A program made the translations under genes and the position numbers. From CADEED01 sp963711635 (lineage in GTDB: Bacteria > Pseudomonadota > Gammaproteobacteria > Steroidobacterales > Steroidobacteraceae): a DNA stretch of 64,000 nucleotides. Where the stretch lies: the NCBI GenBank assembly GCA_963711635.1, contig CAVQEZ010000005.1:372001-436000 (forward strand), written 5' to 3'. The notes beneath the pieces were generated by a model. The model was not told the origin of the DNA, did no database searches, and was given only the letters and a program-made list of their open reading frames with translations. Positions 32,980 through 44,100 of this stretch are shown piece after piece (the stretch's first letter is position 1; the number at the start of each line of letters is the position of its first letter).

Positions 32980-34501
32980 ATGAGGAGCACTGATTCGTCC
33001 GGCGGCGTCAGCTACAAACAGGTCGGCGCCGACTATTTCGCGAATCGTGGTCTGAAACGCTACGCCAAGGTCTGGTCGCTGTGGGCGCTGGGCGTCGGCG
33101 CCGTGATCTCGGGCCATTACTCCGGCTGGAATTTCGGTCTCGCAAACGGCTTCGGCTCGATGCTGGTCGCGCTGTTCATCATCGCCGCGATGTACTGGGG
33201 ACTCATCTTCAGCCTCGCCGAGATGTCACCGGCGCTGCCGCACACCGGCGCCGCGTATTCCTTCGCGCGCAGCGCCATGGGTCCCTGGGGCGGCATGTTC
33301 ACCGGGCTCGCCGAGAGCATCGAGTACATCCTGACGCCCGCGGTCATCGTGTTCTTCATCGGCTCGTACATGACGGCCATATTCGAGACACCGAGGCCTG
33401 ATCAGCCGCTGTGGTGGGCGGCCTCATACGTGGTGTTCCTGCTGCTCAATCTGTGCGGCGTGGAGCTGTCGTTCCGCGTCTCGGTGCATCGTGACGCTCG
33501 GCGCGCTCGCCGATCCTGGCGATCTACTGGGTGAGCGCGATTCCCATCGATCGATTTCAATCGCTGGGCGCTGAACATCGGCGTCGGCGCCGGACGGCGC
33601 TCCGGTCGAGCTGGCCGAAGGCGGCGGATCCTGGTTCCCGTTCGGCTTCCACGGCGTGCTGCTGTCGCTGCCCTTCGCGGTGTGGCTGTTCCTGGCCATC
33701 GAGCAGTTGCCGCTAGCGGCGGAGGAGTCGGCGGACCCGAAGAAGGACATGCCCAAGGGCCTGATCCTCGGCATGACCACGCTGATGATCTCGGCGCTGC
33801 TGATCACTTTCCTGAACTCGAGCGTCGGCTCGACCGAGGAAGGCAAGATGCACGGCGCATTCTCGCTCTCGACTTCAGGCGAGCCGCTGCTGGATGGCTT
33901 CCGGGTGATGTACGGCTCCGGCGCAGCAAAGACGCTGGCGTTCCTCGCGGTGATCGGGCTCATCGCGAGCTTCCACACCATCATCTATGCCTACGGCCGG
34001 CAGATCTATTCGCTGTCGCGCGCGGGCTACTACCTGCCGTTCATGTCGCTCACCAACGCCAAGAAGGTGCCGCACATGGCGTTGTACGCCGGCACGGTGC
34101 TGGGTTTCGCGACCATGCTGATCGTGTGGTATCGTCGCGCGGCGCGAGAAGCGCGGCGCGGTGATCGGCGGCACGCTGCTCAACATGGCGGTGTTCGGCG
34201 CGATGATCTCGTATGCGATGCAGGGTCTGTCCTTCATCCTGCTGCGCAAGAACATGCCCAACATCGTGCGCCCATATCGCAGCCCGGTCGGCGTGCCGGG
34301 CGCGGTCGTCACGGTTGTCATCGCGCTGGTGACGCTCTACTACCAGCTGCAGGATCCGGTGTATCGCGACGGCGTGTACGCGGTGGCGGCGTTCTACGTG
34401 CTCGGCATCCTGTATTTCGCGTTGTACGGCACGGAACCAGCTCATCCTCTCGCCCGAGGAAGAGTTCGCGCACGAGCAAGGGCGAGAAAGGTCACGCCTG
34501 A
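32980..34501 (+). CDS. Amino acid-polyamine-organocation permease, ethanolamine type (frameshifted)
   Basis: A permease of about 480-500 residues: ALGVGAVISGHYSGWNFGLA, GLIFSLAEMSPALPHTGAAY, SFARSAMGPWGGMFTGLAES, IEYILTPAVIVFFIGSYM, FLAIEQLPLAAEESADPKKD, HTIIYAYGRQIYSLSRAGYY. The GHYSGWNFG region is like bacterial ethanolamine permeases. Frameshifts lie near 33480, 33530-33655, 34137 and 34435. GGGGAG precedes ATG 32980. It supports amine uptake for the cluster upstream. Confidence 0.78.
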
Positions 34502-34612
34502 GGGGGCGGCGCTGCGCGCCGTATCAGGAGAACCGGGGGCGCGTCGCGCGAGTGGCGCGCCCCTGCTTTTTCGGCGTTCAGCTGCCGGGTGCGTCGATCG
34601 CGGGCGCGCCGA

Positions 34613-35381
34613 TCAGGATCGGCGTGTTGTCGGCGCTCTCGGACCCAGCCGTCCGACGATGGGGAGTTTCAATGAGAGGCTCTTGGATCCAGCCCGAAGT
34701 TGAGGCCGAGCAGATTCACCTCGAGACCTTCCTCGAGGCCCGCGGCCACGCCGACCACGCCGAACAGGCTGGCCTGGCCGCCGGTACCGCTGGGCGTCTT
34801 GCCCACGGATCTCCAGCCCAGGTAATCCTTGCCGATGGCCGTGGGCGGCAAATCCACGCGCAGCTCGGGCACACGACGCAGACGAAGGCGGTGAAGGTGT
34901 TGGAGTTCGGGCCGGGCCATACGTGATAGCGATCCGGGTACGGATAATCCTGGCGGCGGCTTCGATGCGCTGCGATGAGGGCATCGACGCCCGGTCCGCG
35001 CACGTCGCCGATCAACTCGGGCTCGGCTGCCGTACCAATAGCCGTCCGCCGGCCGGTCGCGTGCGACCACGACGCTGCCGCGCCGCTTCAGGTACCAGCC
35101 CATGACTTCGTGCACGGTGAAATCGGTGGCATGCGCGGGCTTGACCGCGATCCAGGTATGCACGCCGAACCAGCCGCGCCAGCTGACCGCGCGCGCGGAA
35201 TAAACCTGCACCACGGCCTCTGGAGTGGTCGCCGGATCCGGGGCGAGTCCCGCCGGCTCGCGCGAGGCCTTGCGCCAGTCGGCGGCGCCGAGTGGCCGCT
35301 GAAGGCGAGGTAGGCCACTGCGAGCGGGAAATATGCCAGGAGCAGGGCAAATGTGACGCGTCGCTTCTTTCTGGTGGGCAT
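34613..35381 (-). CDS. DUF3750-like membrane-associated protein (frameshifted)
   Basis: Starts at ATG 35381 with MPTRKKRRVTFALLLAYFPL, a transmembrane anchor. Then VQVYSARAVSWRGWFGVHTW and IAVKPAHATDFTVHEVMGWY, and YHVWPGPNSNTFTAFV, in three different frames, and ELRVDLPPTAIGKDYLGW. The order and spacing match DUF3750 proteins of about 250 residues, whose function is unknown. The C-terminus (LKLPIVGRLGP) lies in another frame after an indel near 34680. At least four indels are needed. Confidence 0.6.
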
Positions 35382-35506
35382 ATGTGCAATGACACCGACA
35401 GTATTACGGGAGTTCCGGATGTGGCTGATTTTCCTGTGCGAAACAGTGCACAACCTCGACGCCGCGGCGTTGCAGCGGTGCAAAGTGACCTTTAGTTTGG
35501 GTGCTC

Positions 35507-35980
35507 ATGAAGACCCGAAGCCTGTCCCTGGCATTGTTGGTAGGAATGTTGGCCGTGGCGCCGATTGCGCTGGCGGATGATCCTCTCAAGGAACTCATCG
35601 ACCAGGAAGTGCCGGCGCTGAAGGACGGCACCCGCATGGCGCTGACGGACGTGGAGCGCGCCATCCTCGATGCCTGTGCGCGGCGCAAGTTCAAGGCCAC
35701 CGTGGTCGAACCCGGTGTGATCAACGCGCGCTGGGAGCATCGCGGACATTCCTTCGACGTCAGCATCCCGTACACGAACAGCACGTATTCGATCCGCTAC
35801 AAGGACAGCGTGCGCATGGACTTCAATCCCGACAAGCGGCGCATCGACGACGCGTACAACGAGTACGTCGCGGGCCTCGCAGAGCATATCGAGGCCGGCC
35901 TGGACGATGCGCTCAGCCGGTTCAAGAAATCGCAGAAGATCCGGAAGGTGGCGCGGATCAACCCCCGCTACGCGGTGTAA
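35507..35980 (+). CDS. Periplasmic protein of unknown function
   Basis: A 157-residue protein with a signal peptide (LALLVGMLAVAPIALA). The mature part has ERAILDACARRKFKATVVEP, WEHRGHSFDVSIPYTNSTYS and a positively charged C-terminus. This strand pattern resembles small uncharacterised periplasmic proteins. No family is assigned. The stop lies in the terminator-like repeat shared with the convergent GNAT gene. Confidence 0.7.
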   Translation: MKTRSLSLALLVGMLAVAPIALADDPLKELIDQEVPALKDGTRMALTDVERAILDACARRKFKATVVEPGVINARWEHRGHSFDVSIPYTNSTYSIRYKDSVRMDFNPDKRRIDDAYNEYVAGLAEHIEAGLDDALSRFKKSQKIRKVARINPRYAV

Positions 35981-36552
35981 ATGGGGTGTCCTAGCAATGG
36001 CCTGACCCCATTATTTTTCCACTCCGATTTCGTCTGTCCCCACGCGTCCACCGGCATGGTGTCGTAGGGCACCGGCATCTTCACGCGCCGCAGGTTCCGG
36101 GAGCCTAACTTCTTCGCGACGCCCTGCGAGGCGAGATTGTCCTCGTGTATGCAGTGGATGACGTCGTCCCAGCCCAGCACGTCGAACGCATAATCCATCG
36201 CGGCCGCAGCGCCTTCACTGGCGTATCCCTTGCCCCAGTGTTCGCGCGCGATTCCCCAGCCGATTTCGGGCGCGGGCCAGCCTTCCGGATACCAGGGACC
36301 GAGTCGGCCGACCCACTTGCCGCTGGATTTCTCGATCACCGAGAACATCGCGATGCCCGTCATGTGCCAGCAGCCGCACATGCCCATGAAGGTGCGCCAG
36401 GCAGTGGGGCGGGGCTGACGACCGCCCAGGAAACGCGTGGCGATTTCGTCATCGAGAAAATCCGCCCAGGCATCGAAGTCTTCGAGTCGCGGTGGACGCA
36501 GCAGCAGTCGCGGCGTTTCCAGGACGAGGGAAGCCATGTTTCCGGGCACCAT
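35968..36552 (-). CDS. GNAT family N-acetyltransferase (RimJ-type)
   Basis: About 190 residues: LVLETPRLLLRPPRLEDFDA, AWADFLDDEIATRFLGG, WVGRLGPWYPEGWPAPEIGW, GKGYASEGAAAAMDYAF and VIHCIHEDNLASQGVAKKLG. This is the ribosomal-protein-type acetyltransferase pattern. Starts at ATG 36552 or 36537. The last residues (GVRPLLGHPIYTA) are encoded by the palindromic repeat, so the original C-terminus may have been shorter. Its frame stays open far upstream, antisense to mshI; that part is not gene. Confidence 0.8.
   Translation of the reverse strand: MVPGNMASLVLETPRLLLRPPRLEDFDAWADFLDDEIATRFLGGRQPRPTAWRTFMGMCGCWHMTGIAMFSVIEKSSGKWVGRLGPWYPEGWPAPEIGWGIAREHWGKGYASEGAAAAMDYAFDVLGWDDVIHCIHEDNLASQGVAKKLGSRNLRRVKMPVPYDTMPVDAWGQTKSEWKNNGVRPLLGHPIYTA
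35980..36018 (+). terminator. Terminator-like palindrome, member of a short repeat
   Basis: AATGGGGT at 35980 pairs with ACCCCATT at 36005, followed by ATTTTT. The right half read on the minus strand (AATGGGGTCAGGCC) matches the beginning of the repeat at 59292. It serves as terminator for the plus-strand gene. Confidence 0.5.
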
Positions 36553-36708
36553 GCGGCAAGGATAGTCGCTGCCGGCCCGATACGCGCGGCAGGCTCTTGC
36601 CGCCGCCGAGAGCTGCCGCACAGCACCCTCGGATGACATCAAGTTTGGCGTTCCCGGACCGCTACAGCATGTGAGGAGAGATCGCCCGAAAGGGTGCTCT
36701 GATTTCGC

Positions 36709-37683
36709 ATGCTGCAAACGGTCAGCGCCCGCATGGGGCGCCTTTTCAAAAAACGCCGCCGCACGGAAGGGCTGCGCGCCGCCGTCGCGATTTCGGACAC
36801 CGAGATCGCGGTTGCGCTGGTGCGCAAGCTCGACGGTCAGCGTCCGCAGGTCCTGCGCATCGTGGTCGAGGAGGCCCCGTTGGGCTTTGCCGATCCTGTG
36901 CTCAAGAAGATCACCGCGGAGTTCGATCTGCGACGTATCCCGGTCAGCGCCGTCATCAATGCCTCCGACTACCAGATTGCGCAGGTGCAGGCGCCGGACG
37001 TGCCACGCAAGGAATTGCGTGCGGCGGCGCGCTATAGCATGCGCGACGCCTTCGATTTCCCGATCGACCAATCGACCCTCGATGTGTTCGACCTGCCCGA
37101 GCAGACCTCGCGCGGCAGCCAGAGGATGTGCTTCGCGATCGCCTCGCGCGGCGACGCCGTCGAGAAGATGACGCAGTCGCTGGAACGGCATTTCCGACGC
37201 TTCGACGTGATCGACATCCCCGAGCTGTGCCAGCGCAACCTGGCAGCGTTGTTGCCGCAGGATGCCAAGGGCGTGGCGTTCCTGCTGATCCGCGACGACT
37301 TCGCGCAGCTGGTGCTGACGCGTGGCGGCATGTTGTACGTGACACGGCGCTTCGACTTTGGACTGCGCGGCGACCTCAACGGTGACGCGGAGTCGGAGGC
37401 CAATGAATTGCCGCTCGATCCGCAATTGCTCTCGCTCGAGCTGCAGCGCTCGCTGGACTACTACGAAAGCCACTTCGACGAGACCGCCATCGCCGACCTG
37501 TACATCGCGCCCGCCGGGACGCGCGCCAATCTATTGGCTGCCGAGCTCGGCGCCTCGACCGGTCTGCGCATCAGCATGTTCAACATCTTCGATCTGGTCG
37601 ACGTGTCCTTCAGTGCCGATATCCCGGACGGTTGGCTGCCGTGCATGGCGATCGGCGCAGCGCTGCGCGCGCCGGAAGGGTGA
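36709..37683 (+). CDS. mshI: MSHA biogenesis protein MshI
   Basis: A 324-residue protein of the PilM/actin-like group. GLRAAVAISDTEIAVALVRK at the N-terminus and YYESHFDETAIADLYIAPAG near the C-terminus are characteristic. It is first in a run of MSHA genes, and ATG 36709 has no strong ribosome site. MshI is thought to sit in the inner-membrane assembly platform as PilM does. The next gene begins 4 bases after its stop. Confidence 0.85.
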   Translation: MLQTVSARMGRLFKKRRRTEGLRAAVAISDTEIAVALVRKLDGQRPQVLRIVVEEAPLGFADPVLKKITAEFDLRRIPVSAVINASDYQIAQVQAPDVPRKELRAAARYSMRDAFDFPIDQSTLDVFDLPEQTSRGSQRMCFAIASRGDAVEKMTQSLERHFRRFDVIDIPELCQRNLAALLPQDAKGVAFLLIRDDFAQLVLTRGGMLYVTRRFDFGLRGDLNGDAESEANELPLDPQLLSLELQRSLDYYESHFDETAIADLYIAPAGTRANLLAAELGASTGLRISMFNIFDLVDVSFSADIPDGWLPCMAIGAALRAPEG

Positions 37684-37687
37684 GACC

Positions 37688-38313
37688 ATGCAGGAGATCA
37701 ACCTCTACCAACCGGTATCGAAGCGGATTCGCGGCGCGCTGTCCGGGAGCTCGAGCCGTGCCACGCTGCTGGTGATCACGCTGGCGCTGGCGGGACTGTG
37801 GGGTTATGCAGCCTGGCAGGTCGAAGAGCTCGGCAAGGCCGCGGTGGTGATACGCAACCAGCAGCAGGCTCAGGCGGCCATGTCCGCCGCCGCGGGACCG
37901 CAGCTCGATGAGCTCACCGACGAGGAGCTCGACGCCTTGGTCCGGCGCCTGGCGGCTTCAGTGGACTCGAAATCGCGCGCGCAGTTCCAGCTTGCGGCCG
38001 AGACGCAGATTCGCGCCGGATTCTCGGCGCGCCTGCGCGCCTTCGGCACGCGCCACGTCGAGGGAATCTGGCTCGAGCACCTGACCTTCGGCGCGAGGGT
38101 CGAATCCATCGGCATGTCGGGCTCGACACTGTCGCCGGAGCTGGTGCCGCGCTATCTGCAAAGCCTGGCCACGGACCCGGCGCTCAAGGGCGGACAGATC
38201 GACGAATTCGTGATCGAAAAGCCGGCCAAGCCCAGAGCTGGCGGCGGACGTCTCCGTTCAAGGCCGGTCATCGCGGCCTGGTGACCCACGAAGCGGACGA
38301 GGAGAAATCCTGA
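37688..38313 (+). CDS. PilN-like pilus assembly protein (second MshI-type)
   Basis: About 208 residues: MQEINLYQPVSKRIRGALSG is the PilN-type N-terminus, followed by a single transmembrane segment (ATLLVITLALAGLWGYAAW), a helical region, and ELVPRYLQSLATDPALKGGQ. Two indels near 38238 change the C-terminus. The correct frame reads SPFKAGHRGLVTHEADEEKS and stops at 38313 in a TGATG overlap with the next gene. Confidence 0.78.
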
Positions 38314-38976
38314 TGTCCGCCAGACGCTGCTCAAGCGATTCGAAGCGCTGACGCTGCGCGAACGCGCGATCGTCGTGCTGGCACTCGTCGGGCTGCTCAT
38401 TGCCGTCGTGGGACACGATGCTGATGGAGCCGCTGCGCGCACGCGCGCATGGCACTCGAAGCGGAGCTCGCGACCGCGGGCGCAGTTTCGGCGTCGACGG
38501 CGCAGAGCGCCGACGCTTCCGATCCGCGCCAGCTGACCATCAAGCGCGCCGGTGAGCTGCAGACAGCAGCTCGCAGTGCATGGATGCGCAGCTCGAGAAC
38601 ACGGCCAGCGGCTTCGTGTCCGCCGATCGCATGATCGAGGTGCTGCACGACATGCTCGACGCGCAGGGCAGGCTGGAGCTCGTGAGCATCCGCAACCTGC
38701 CGGTGACCAGCCTGGTGCCGCCGGCAGCCCGAGGATCCGGCGCAGCCCGCAACGACCCCGACGTCCACCGGGCCACAGCCACCCTACGTGCACGCCATCG
38801 AGATCGTGATCGACGGCCAGTACAACGACATTCTCGACTACCTCGCGACGCTCGAAGCGCTGCCGTGGAAATTTCGCTGGACGTCGCTGGACCTGTCGAC
38901 CGCCGGTTATCCGCGCAATCGCGTGCGCATCGAGCTCGCCACGCTGAGTCTCGATTCGACCTGGCTGGGGGTCTGA
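38313..38976 (+). CDS. mshJ: MSHA biogenesis protein MshJ (PilO-like, frameshifted)
   Basis: Pieces in several frames: TLLKRFEALTLRERAIVVLA with transmembrane LVGLLIAVV, TMLMEPLRARAMALEAELAT, FVSADRMIEVLHDMLDAQGR, LELVSIRNLPVTSLVPP and HAIEIVIDGQYNDILDYLAT, ending RIELATLSLDSTWLGV. This is the layout of PilO/MshJ (short cytoplasmic part, one transmembrane helix, coiled coil, ferredoxin-like domain). At least four indels are needed. Confidence 0.75.
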
Positions 38977-38979
38977 ACC

Positions 38980-39337
38980 ATGCGCCGACTGCTGACACTG
39001 GCCATCGGATTGCTAGCCGCCTCGGCGATCGCCGGCGTTCCGCGCAGACTTGCGCGATCCGATGCGCCCACCGGGCTCGGCGCCAGCGCCGCGCGCGTGC
39101 GTCCGCACCGTCGGCCATGCGCCTGGAAGGCGTGATCTCCGGTGCGGCGCGCGTGGCCATCGTCAACGGCCGCGTGGTCGCGGCGGGCGACCTGGTCGCT
39201 GGCGCGACGATTCTCGAAGTGTTCGCCGATGGCGTGCGTTTCTCGCGCGGCGGCCGGATCCAGACTCTTGCGCTCCCGGGCGCCGCGCGCTGTCTCCGAC
39301 CGTGCGGGTCGTTCACTCCGAGGCTCGAAAACCATGA
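38980..39337 (+). CDS. mshK: MSHA biogenesis protein MshK (frameshifted)
   Basis: Signal peptide MRRLLTLAIGLLAASAIAG, then RDPMRPPG, and SAMRLEGVISGAARVAIVNG, GDLVAGATILEVFADGV. The pattern of a short periplasmic protein with a DPM-P motif and a small beta domain matches MshK/PilP. The final frame ends VVHSEARKP and stops at 39337, overlapping the mshL ATG (ATGA). Two or three indels. Confidence 0.7.
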
Positions 39338-40930
39338 AACGCCTGATTGCCTTGCTGCTTGCCGCGCTGCTGCCGGTCTCGCGCGCTGCGACCGCGGAAA
39401 ACGACGCCGCGCCGCGCTACGACGTGCAGGTGGAGGACGCGCCGGCGCGGCCTTCTTCCGGGCCTGGTGGCCGGCACGCCCGTCAACATGCTGGTGCACC
39501 CGGATGTGAAGGGGCGCATCACGTTGACGCTCAAGCAGGTCACCATCGAAGGCGCCCTCGAAGCGGCGCGCGACCTGTATGGCTACGACTACAGGGCGAT
39601 GGGCAATGGCTACCTGGTGCTGCCGGCCACGGTGCAGACCCGCGTCTTCCAGCTCAATTACCTCGACCTGCATCGCGTCGGCGTCTAGCAAGACGCGCGT
39701 GAGCTCGGGGCAGGTCACGCAGAGGGCAATACCTACGGCGAGCCGGTGGGAGCGGCGGCGGCAGCCGGGCGACGAAGACGCGGACAGAACACCTCGGGAC
39801 CGGCACGGCCGTGCTCACCAGCAGCGACTCCGATTTCTGGAAGGGCATCGAAACCGACATCCGCCGCATGGTCACGGGCGACGCCGAGAGCAACGTGGTC
39901 ATCAATCGCCAGTCGGGCGTGATCGTGGTGCGCGCCATGCCCAACGAATTGCGCGACGTCGGCGACTACCTGCGCAAGACGCAGTCGACGGTGACCCGCC
40001 AGGTGGTGCTCGAGGCGAAGATCGTCGAGGTCGAGCTGAATTCCGGGTTCCAGGCCGGCATCAACTGGGCCGCCTCGTACGCGATGGCAACAAGACCGCT
40101 ATTTCATCGGTCAGCAGGCGCCGCCAGGCGGCTTCGACCGCGAATCCGTTCGAACAGCGGCTCGGGCAGTGTGGTCCCCGTGGGCCGGGCAGCGCCGATC
40201 ACTCGGCCAGTCGTGGAGACGCATCGGCGGCGCGTTCACCTTCGCCGTTCGACACCACCGACTTCAACGCCTTCATCGAGCTGCTGCGATGCGCAGGGCC
40301 GCACGCGCGTGCTCTCCAGCCCGCGCGTGTCGACGCTGCACAACCAGAAAGCCATCATCAAGGCCGGCTCGGACGAGTTCTTCGTGACCGGCGTGAAGAG
40401 CGACACGACCACGGGAGAGTCGACCACGACGTCCCTCGACATCGAGCTGACGCCATTCTTCTCCGGCGTGGCGCTCGACGTGACGCCGCAGATCAGCGAA
40501 GACGGCAGCGTGCTGATGCACATCCATCCGACCGTTAGCGACGTCACGGACCAGAACAAGCGGTCTCGTTCAGCGGCCTCACGAGCGACCTGCCGCTGGC
40601 GGTCAGCCAGATCCGCGAATCCGACAGCGTGGTGCGCGCGCGAGCGGCCAGATCATCGTGATCGGCGGTCTCATGCGCGAAACGCGCCGGCGCGACGACC
40701 ACAAAATGCCGCTGCTGGGCGACGTGCCGGGAATAGGCAAGCTGTTTCAGCAGCGAGCGCGACGCCGGCCAGCACCGTGGAGCTGGTCCTGCTGCTGCGT
40801 CCGCTGGTCGGCGACCGACTCCGACATGGACGGCATGGTCAAAGACTCACTGGCGCGCGCCGATGCCATGGCAAAGCATGGCGAGGTCGAAGGCAACCGC
40901 GATGAGGTGGAGGCCGGGGACCGCAAATGA
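39334..40930 (+). CDS. mshL: MSHA secretin MshL (frameshifted)
   Basis: An outer-membrane secretin. Signal peptide MKRLIALLLAALLPVSRA, then the STN-like domain VNMLVHPDVKGRITLTLKQV and TIEGALEAARDLYGYDYRAM. The N-domain SNVVINRQSGVIVVRAMPNE and the secretin core VVLEAKIVEVELNSGFQAGI, RVLSSPRVSTLHNQKAIIKA, and GQIIVIGGLMRET follow. Frames change at least six times. It forms the pore through which the pilus exits. Confidence 0.85.
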
Positions 40931-42720
40931 AGCCGGAGCGGCGCAAGAAGATCCGCCTCGGTGAGCTGCTCATCGAGCAGAAGGTCATCAACGAGGCGCA
41001 ACTCGACCAGGCGCTGGCCGAACAGAAGCGCACCGGGCGCAAACTCGGCCGCGTGCTGACGGATCTGGGCATCGTCGAGGAACAGCAGCTCAACGACGCG
41101 CTGGCGCGTCACCTGCAGATTCCGTTCGTCGACCTGCGCCAGCTGACGCTCGAACCCGGCCATCGTCCGACTACTGCCCGAGGCGCTGGCCCGCCGTTTT
41201 CGCGCGCTGGTCCTGCAGCAGGACACGAACGGCCTCACCGTGGGCATGGCCGATCCCACCGACTTGTTCGTCTACGACGAACTGGTCGACGCGCCTGAAG
41301 CAACCGCTGCGCATCGCGCTGGTGCGCGAGGCCGAGCTGCTGCGCACGATGGACATCGTCTACCGTCGCACCGAGCAGATCGCCTCGATCGCGCTCGAAG
41401 TGCGCGAGGAACTGCGGGCCGGTGACATCGACATCATGCAGCTGGCCGTCGATGAAGGCTCGTCCGACGCGCCGATCATCCGCCTGATCCAGAACATCTT
41501 CCAGGACGCCGTCAACATGCGCGCGTCCGACGTGCACATCGAGCCGGGCGAGGGCATGTTGCGCGTGCGCCAGCGCATCGACGGCGTGCTGCAGGAACAG
41601 ACCATCGAAGGTCGCGGCGTTGCCAGCGCGCTGGTGACGCGGCTGAAGCTCATGAGCGGCCTCGACATCGCCGAGAAGCGGCTGCCGCAGGACGGCCGTT
41701 TCTCGGTGAAGGTGCGCGACCGTTCCATCGACGTGCGCCTGGCCACCATGCCGACGCAGTACGGCGAGTCGCGTGGTACTGCGCTTGCTGGACCAGTCGA
41801 ACAATCTCATGACGCTCGAGCAGCTTGGCATGCCCGAGCGCATGCTGGCGCGCTTTCGCGCGCTGATCGAGCGGCCGGCCGGCATGGTGCTGGTGACCGG
41901 CCCCACCGGTCAGCGGCAAGACCACCACGCTGTATTCGGCGCTGAACTATCTGAATCGCTCGGATACCAAGATCCTCACCGCCGAGGATCCGGTCGAGTA
42001 CCGGCTGGATCGTGTCAACCAGGTGCAGATCAACGCCAAGATCGGACTCGACTTCGCGCGCGTACTGCGCACCATGCTGCGTGCCGATCCGGACATCATC
42101 CTGGTCGGCGAAATGCGCGACCGCGAGACCTGCGACATCGGCCTGCGTGCGGCCATCACCGGCCACCTGGTGTTCTCGACGCTGCACACGCTGTCGGCGT
42201 CCGCCACCGTGAACCGCCTGCTCGACATGGGCGTGGCCGGATACATGATCGCCACCGCCCTGCACGGCATCGTAGCCCAGCGCCTGGTTCGCCAGGTGTG
42301 CCCGGATTGCTCGCAAGTGACGGACCCGGACGATCACCAGCTCGCGTGGCTCAGGCCCAGGTGGGCGCACGCGCCACGCAAGATGAAGTTCCGCACCGGT
42401 GCCGGCTGCACGTACTGCAACCTGTCCGGTTACCGCGGCCGCGCGGCGATCTACGAGCTCATCGAGATGGACCGCTCGCTGGCCGACTGCGATTCGTCGC
42501 GGAGACACGCAAGGCTTCGCCGACACTGCGCGCGCCAGCAGGTGGGCTACGTGTCGCTCACGCGCAGCGCCATCGACCTGGCGGCTGCGGGCAAGACCAC
42601 CTCGCCGAGGCCATCGCCACCACCAGCGGCCTCGACGATCCGCTCGAAGAGACCCGCAGCCTGCGCGTGCTGAAACGCCCGCCGGCGAAAGCGACGGTGA
42701 ACTTGCCGACGGCCTGCTGA
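40927..42720 (+). CDS. mshE: MSHA pilus assembly ATPase MshE (frameshifted)
   Basis: About 590 residues. The MshEN-type N-terminus is RLGELLIEQKVINEAQLDQA; this domain binds cyclic-di-GMP in Vibrio MshE. Walker A (GPTG-SGKTTTLYSAL) is split by one extra base near 41910, the Asp box is AEDPVEYRLDRVNQVQI, Walker B is DPDIILVGEMRD, and a Cys tetrad is CPDC and CTYC. Frameshifts near 41160, 41292, 41772, 41910 and 42490. It powers pilus extension. Confidence 0.88.
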
Positions 42721-42744
42721 GCGGACACGCGCCCTGAAGCGTCC

Positions 42745-43978
42745 ATGGCGTTCTTCAGTTACAAGGCGCGCTCGCGCGAAGGCAAGCTGGTACACGGCCG
42801 CATGCAGGGCGAGTCACGTCGACCAGGTGGCGCAACGCCTGATCTCGAACGGCGTGGTCCCGCTCGACATCCAGGAGTTGGGCGTCGTTGGCGGCGTCGA
42901 CCTTCGAGAAGATAGGGCGTCGGATCGGCATCGGCCGCGTGACCACGTCCGATCTGGTCATGTTCTCGCGCCAGATGTACACCATCACGCGCGCCGGCAT
43001 TCCGCTGCTGCGCGGCCTGCGCGGGCTCATCGCCTCGACGCACAACGCCATGTTGCGCGAGACGCTGACCGACGTGCTGGAAAGCCTGGAAAGCGGCCGT
43101 GACCTGGCCTCGAGCTTCGCGCGCCATCCGGAAATCTTCCCGCGCCTGTACGTCAGCATCGTGGGCGTGGGCGAGGCCACCGGAACGCTCGACAAGTCGT
43201 TCCTGCGCCTGACCGAGTACCTGGCGCAGGAAAAGGACATGCAGGATCGCGTCAAGGGCGCCGTGCGCTATCCGATCATCGTGTTGATCACCATCGTGCT
43301 CGCGGCGATGTTCCTGTCGGCCTTCGTGGTCCCGAAATTCGCGCCGATATTCGCGCAGCTCAAGGGCGAGCTGCCGCTGCCCACGCGCATGCTGCTGGGA
43401 TCCTCCGCGCTGGTGCGCGACTTCTGGCCGTATACGCTCGGCGTCATCGCCGCGCTGGTCTACGGGATCCGGCGCTACATCGGTTCGCCTGCGGGGCGGC
43501 GCCGCTGGGACGAGCTCAAGCTGCGCGTGCCGGTCATGGGAAAACTCATGTACGAAGCCACACTGGCGCGCATCTGTCGCTCCCTGGCGATCTCGCTGTC
43601 AGCGGGCATGCCGATGACCCAGACTTTGGCGGTCATCGCGCGCGCTTCGGGCAACGTGTTCATGTCCGAGAAGATCCAGGTGCTCGCCAGCAGCGTGGAG
43701 CGGGGTGAGTCGCTGAGCAGCGCGGCGAGCTCCGCCAGCGGCTGTTCTCGCCGCTGGTGCTGCAGATGGTCTCCATCGGCGAGGAAACCGGTGCACTGCC
43801 CGAGTTGCTCGACGAGGCCGCCGGCTACTACGAGCGAGAAGTGGATCACGCGTTGAAAAACCTGAGCTCTTCGATCGAGCCGCTGCTGATCGTGTGCGTG
43901 GGCGGCATGGTGCTGGTCCTGGCCCTCGGCATCTTCATGCCGCTCTGGGAGGTCATCAGCAGGGCCGGGCAGATGTGA
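42745..43978 (+). CDS. mshG: MSHA inner-membrane platform protein MshG (PilC/GspF-like)
   Basis: About 410 residues: MAFFSYKARSREGKLVHGRM, HVDQVAQRLISNGVVPLDIQ, DLVMFSRQMYTITRAGIPLL, VGVGEATGTLDKSFLRLTEY, YPIIVLITIVLAAMFLSAFV, and MVSIGEETGALPELLDEAAG. Two GspF domains with three transmembrane segments. Frame changes near 42815, 42895 and 43738. It ends just before the prepilin genes. Confidence 0.88.
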
Positions 43979-44100
43979 TCCAGATTATGTCAATGGATCA
44001 TGAGCACCAATCGCACACATCGCGTGAGACGCCTGAAGCGACGCCGGGGCGCGCCGATATCCACCTAGGTGTCCGTTTCAGATCCGAGAGGAGTCAGATC

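Noticed and set aside
35968..37473. A 501-residue minus-strand frame covering mshI in antisense.
   Set aside because: Only the C-terminal 190 residues (GNAT) look like protein. The rest is antisense to a clear MshI gene with family motifs.
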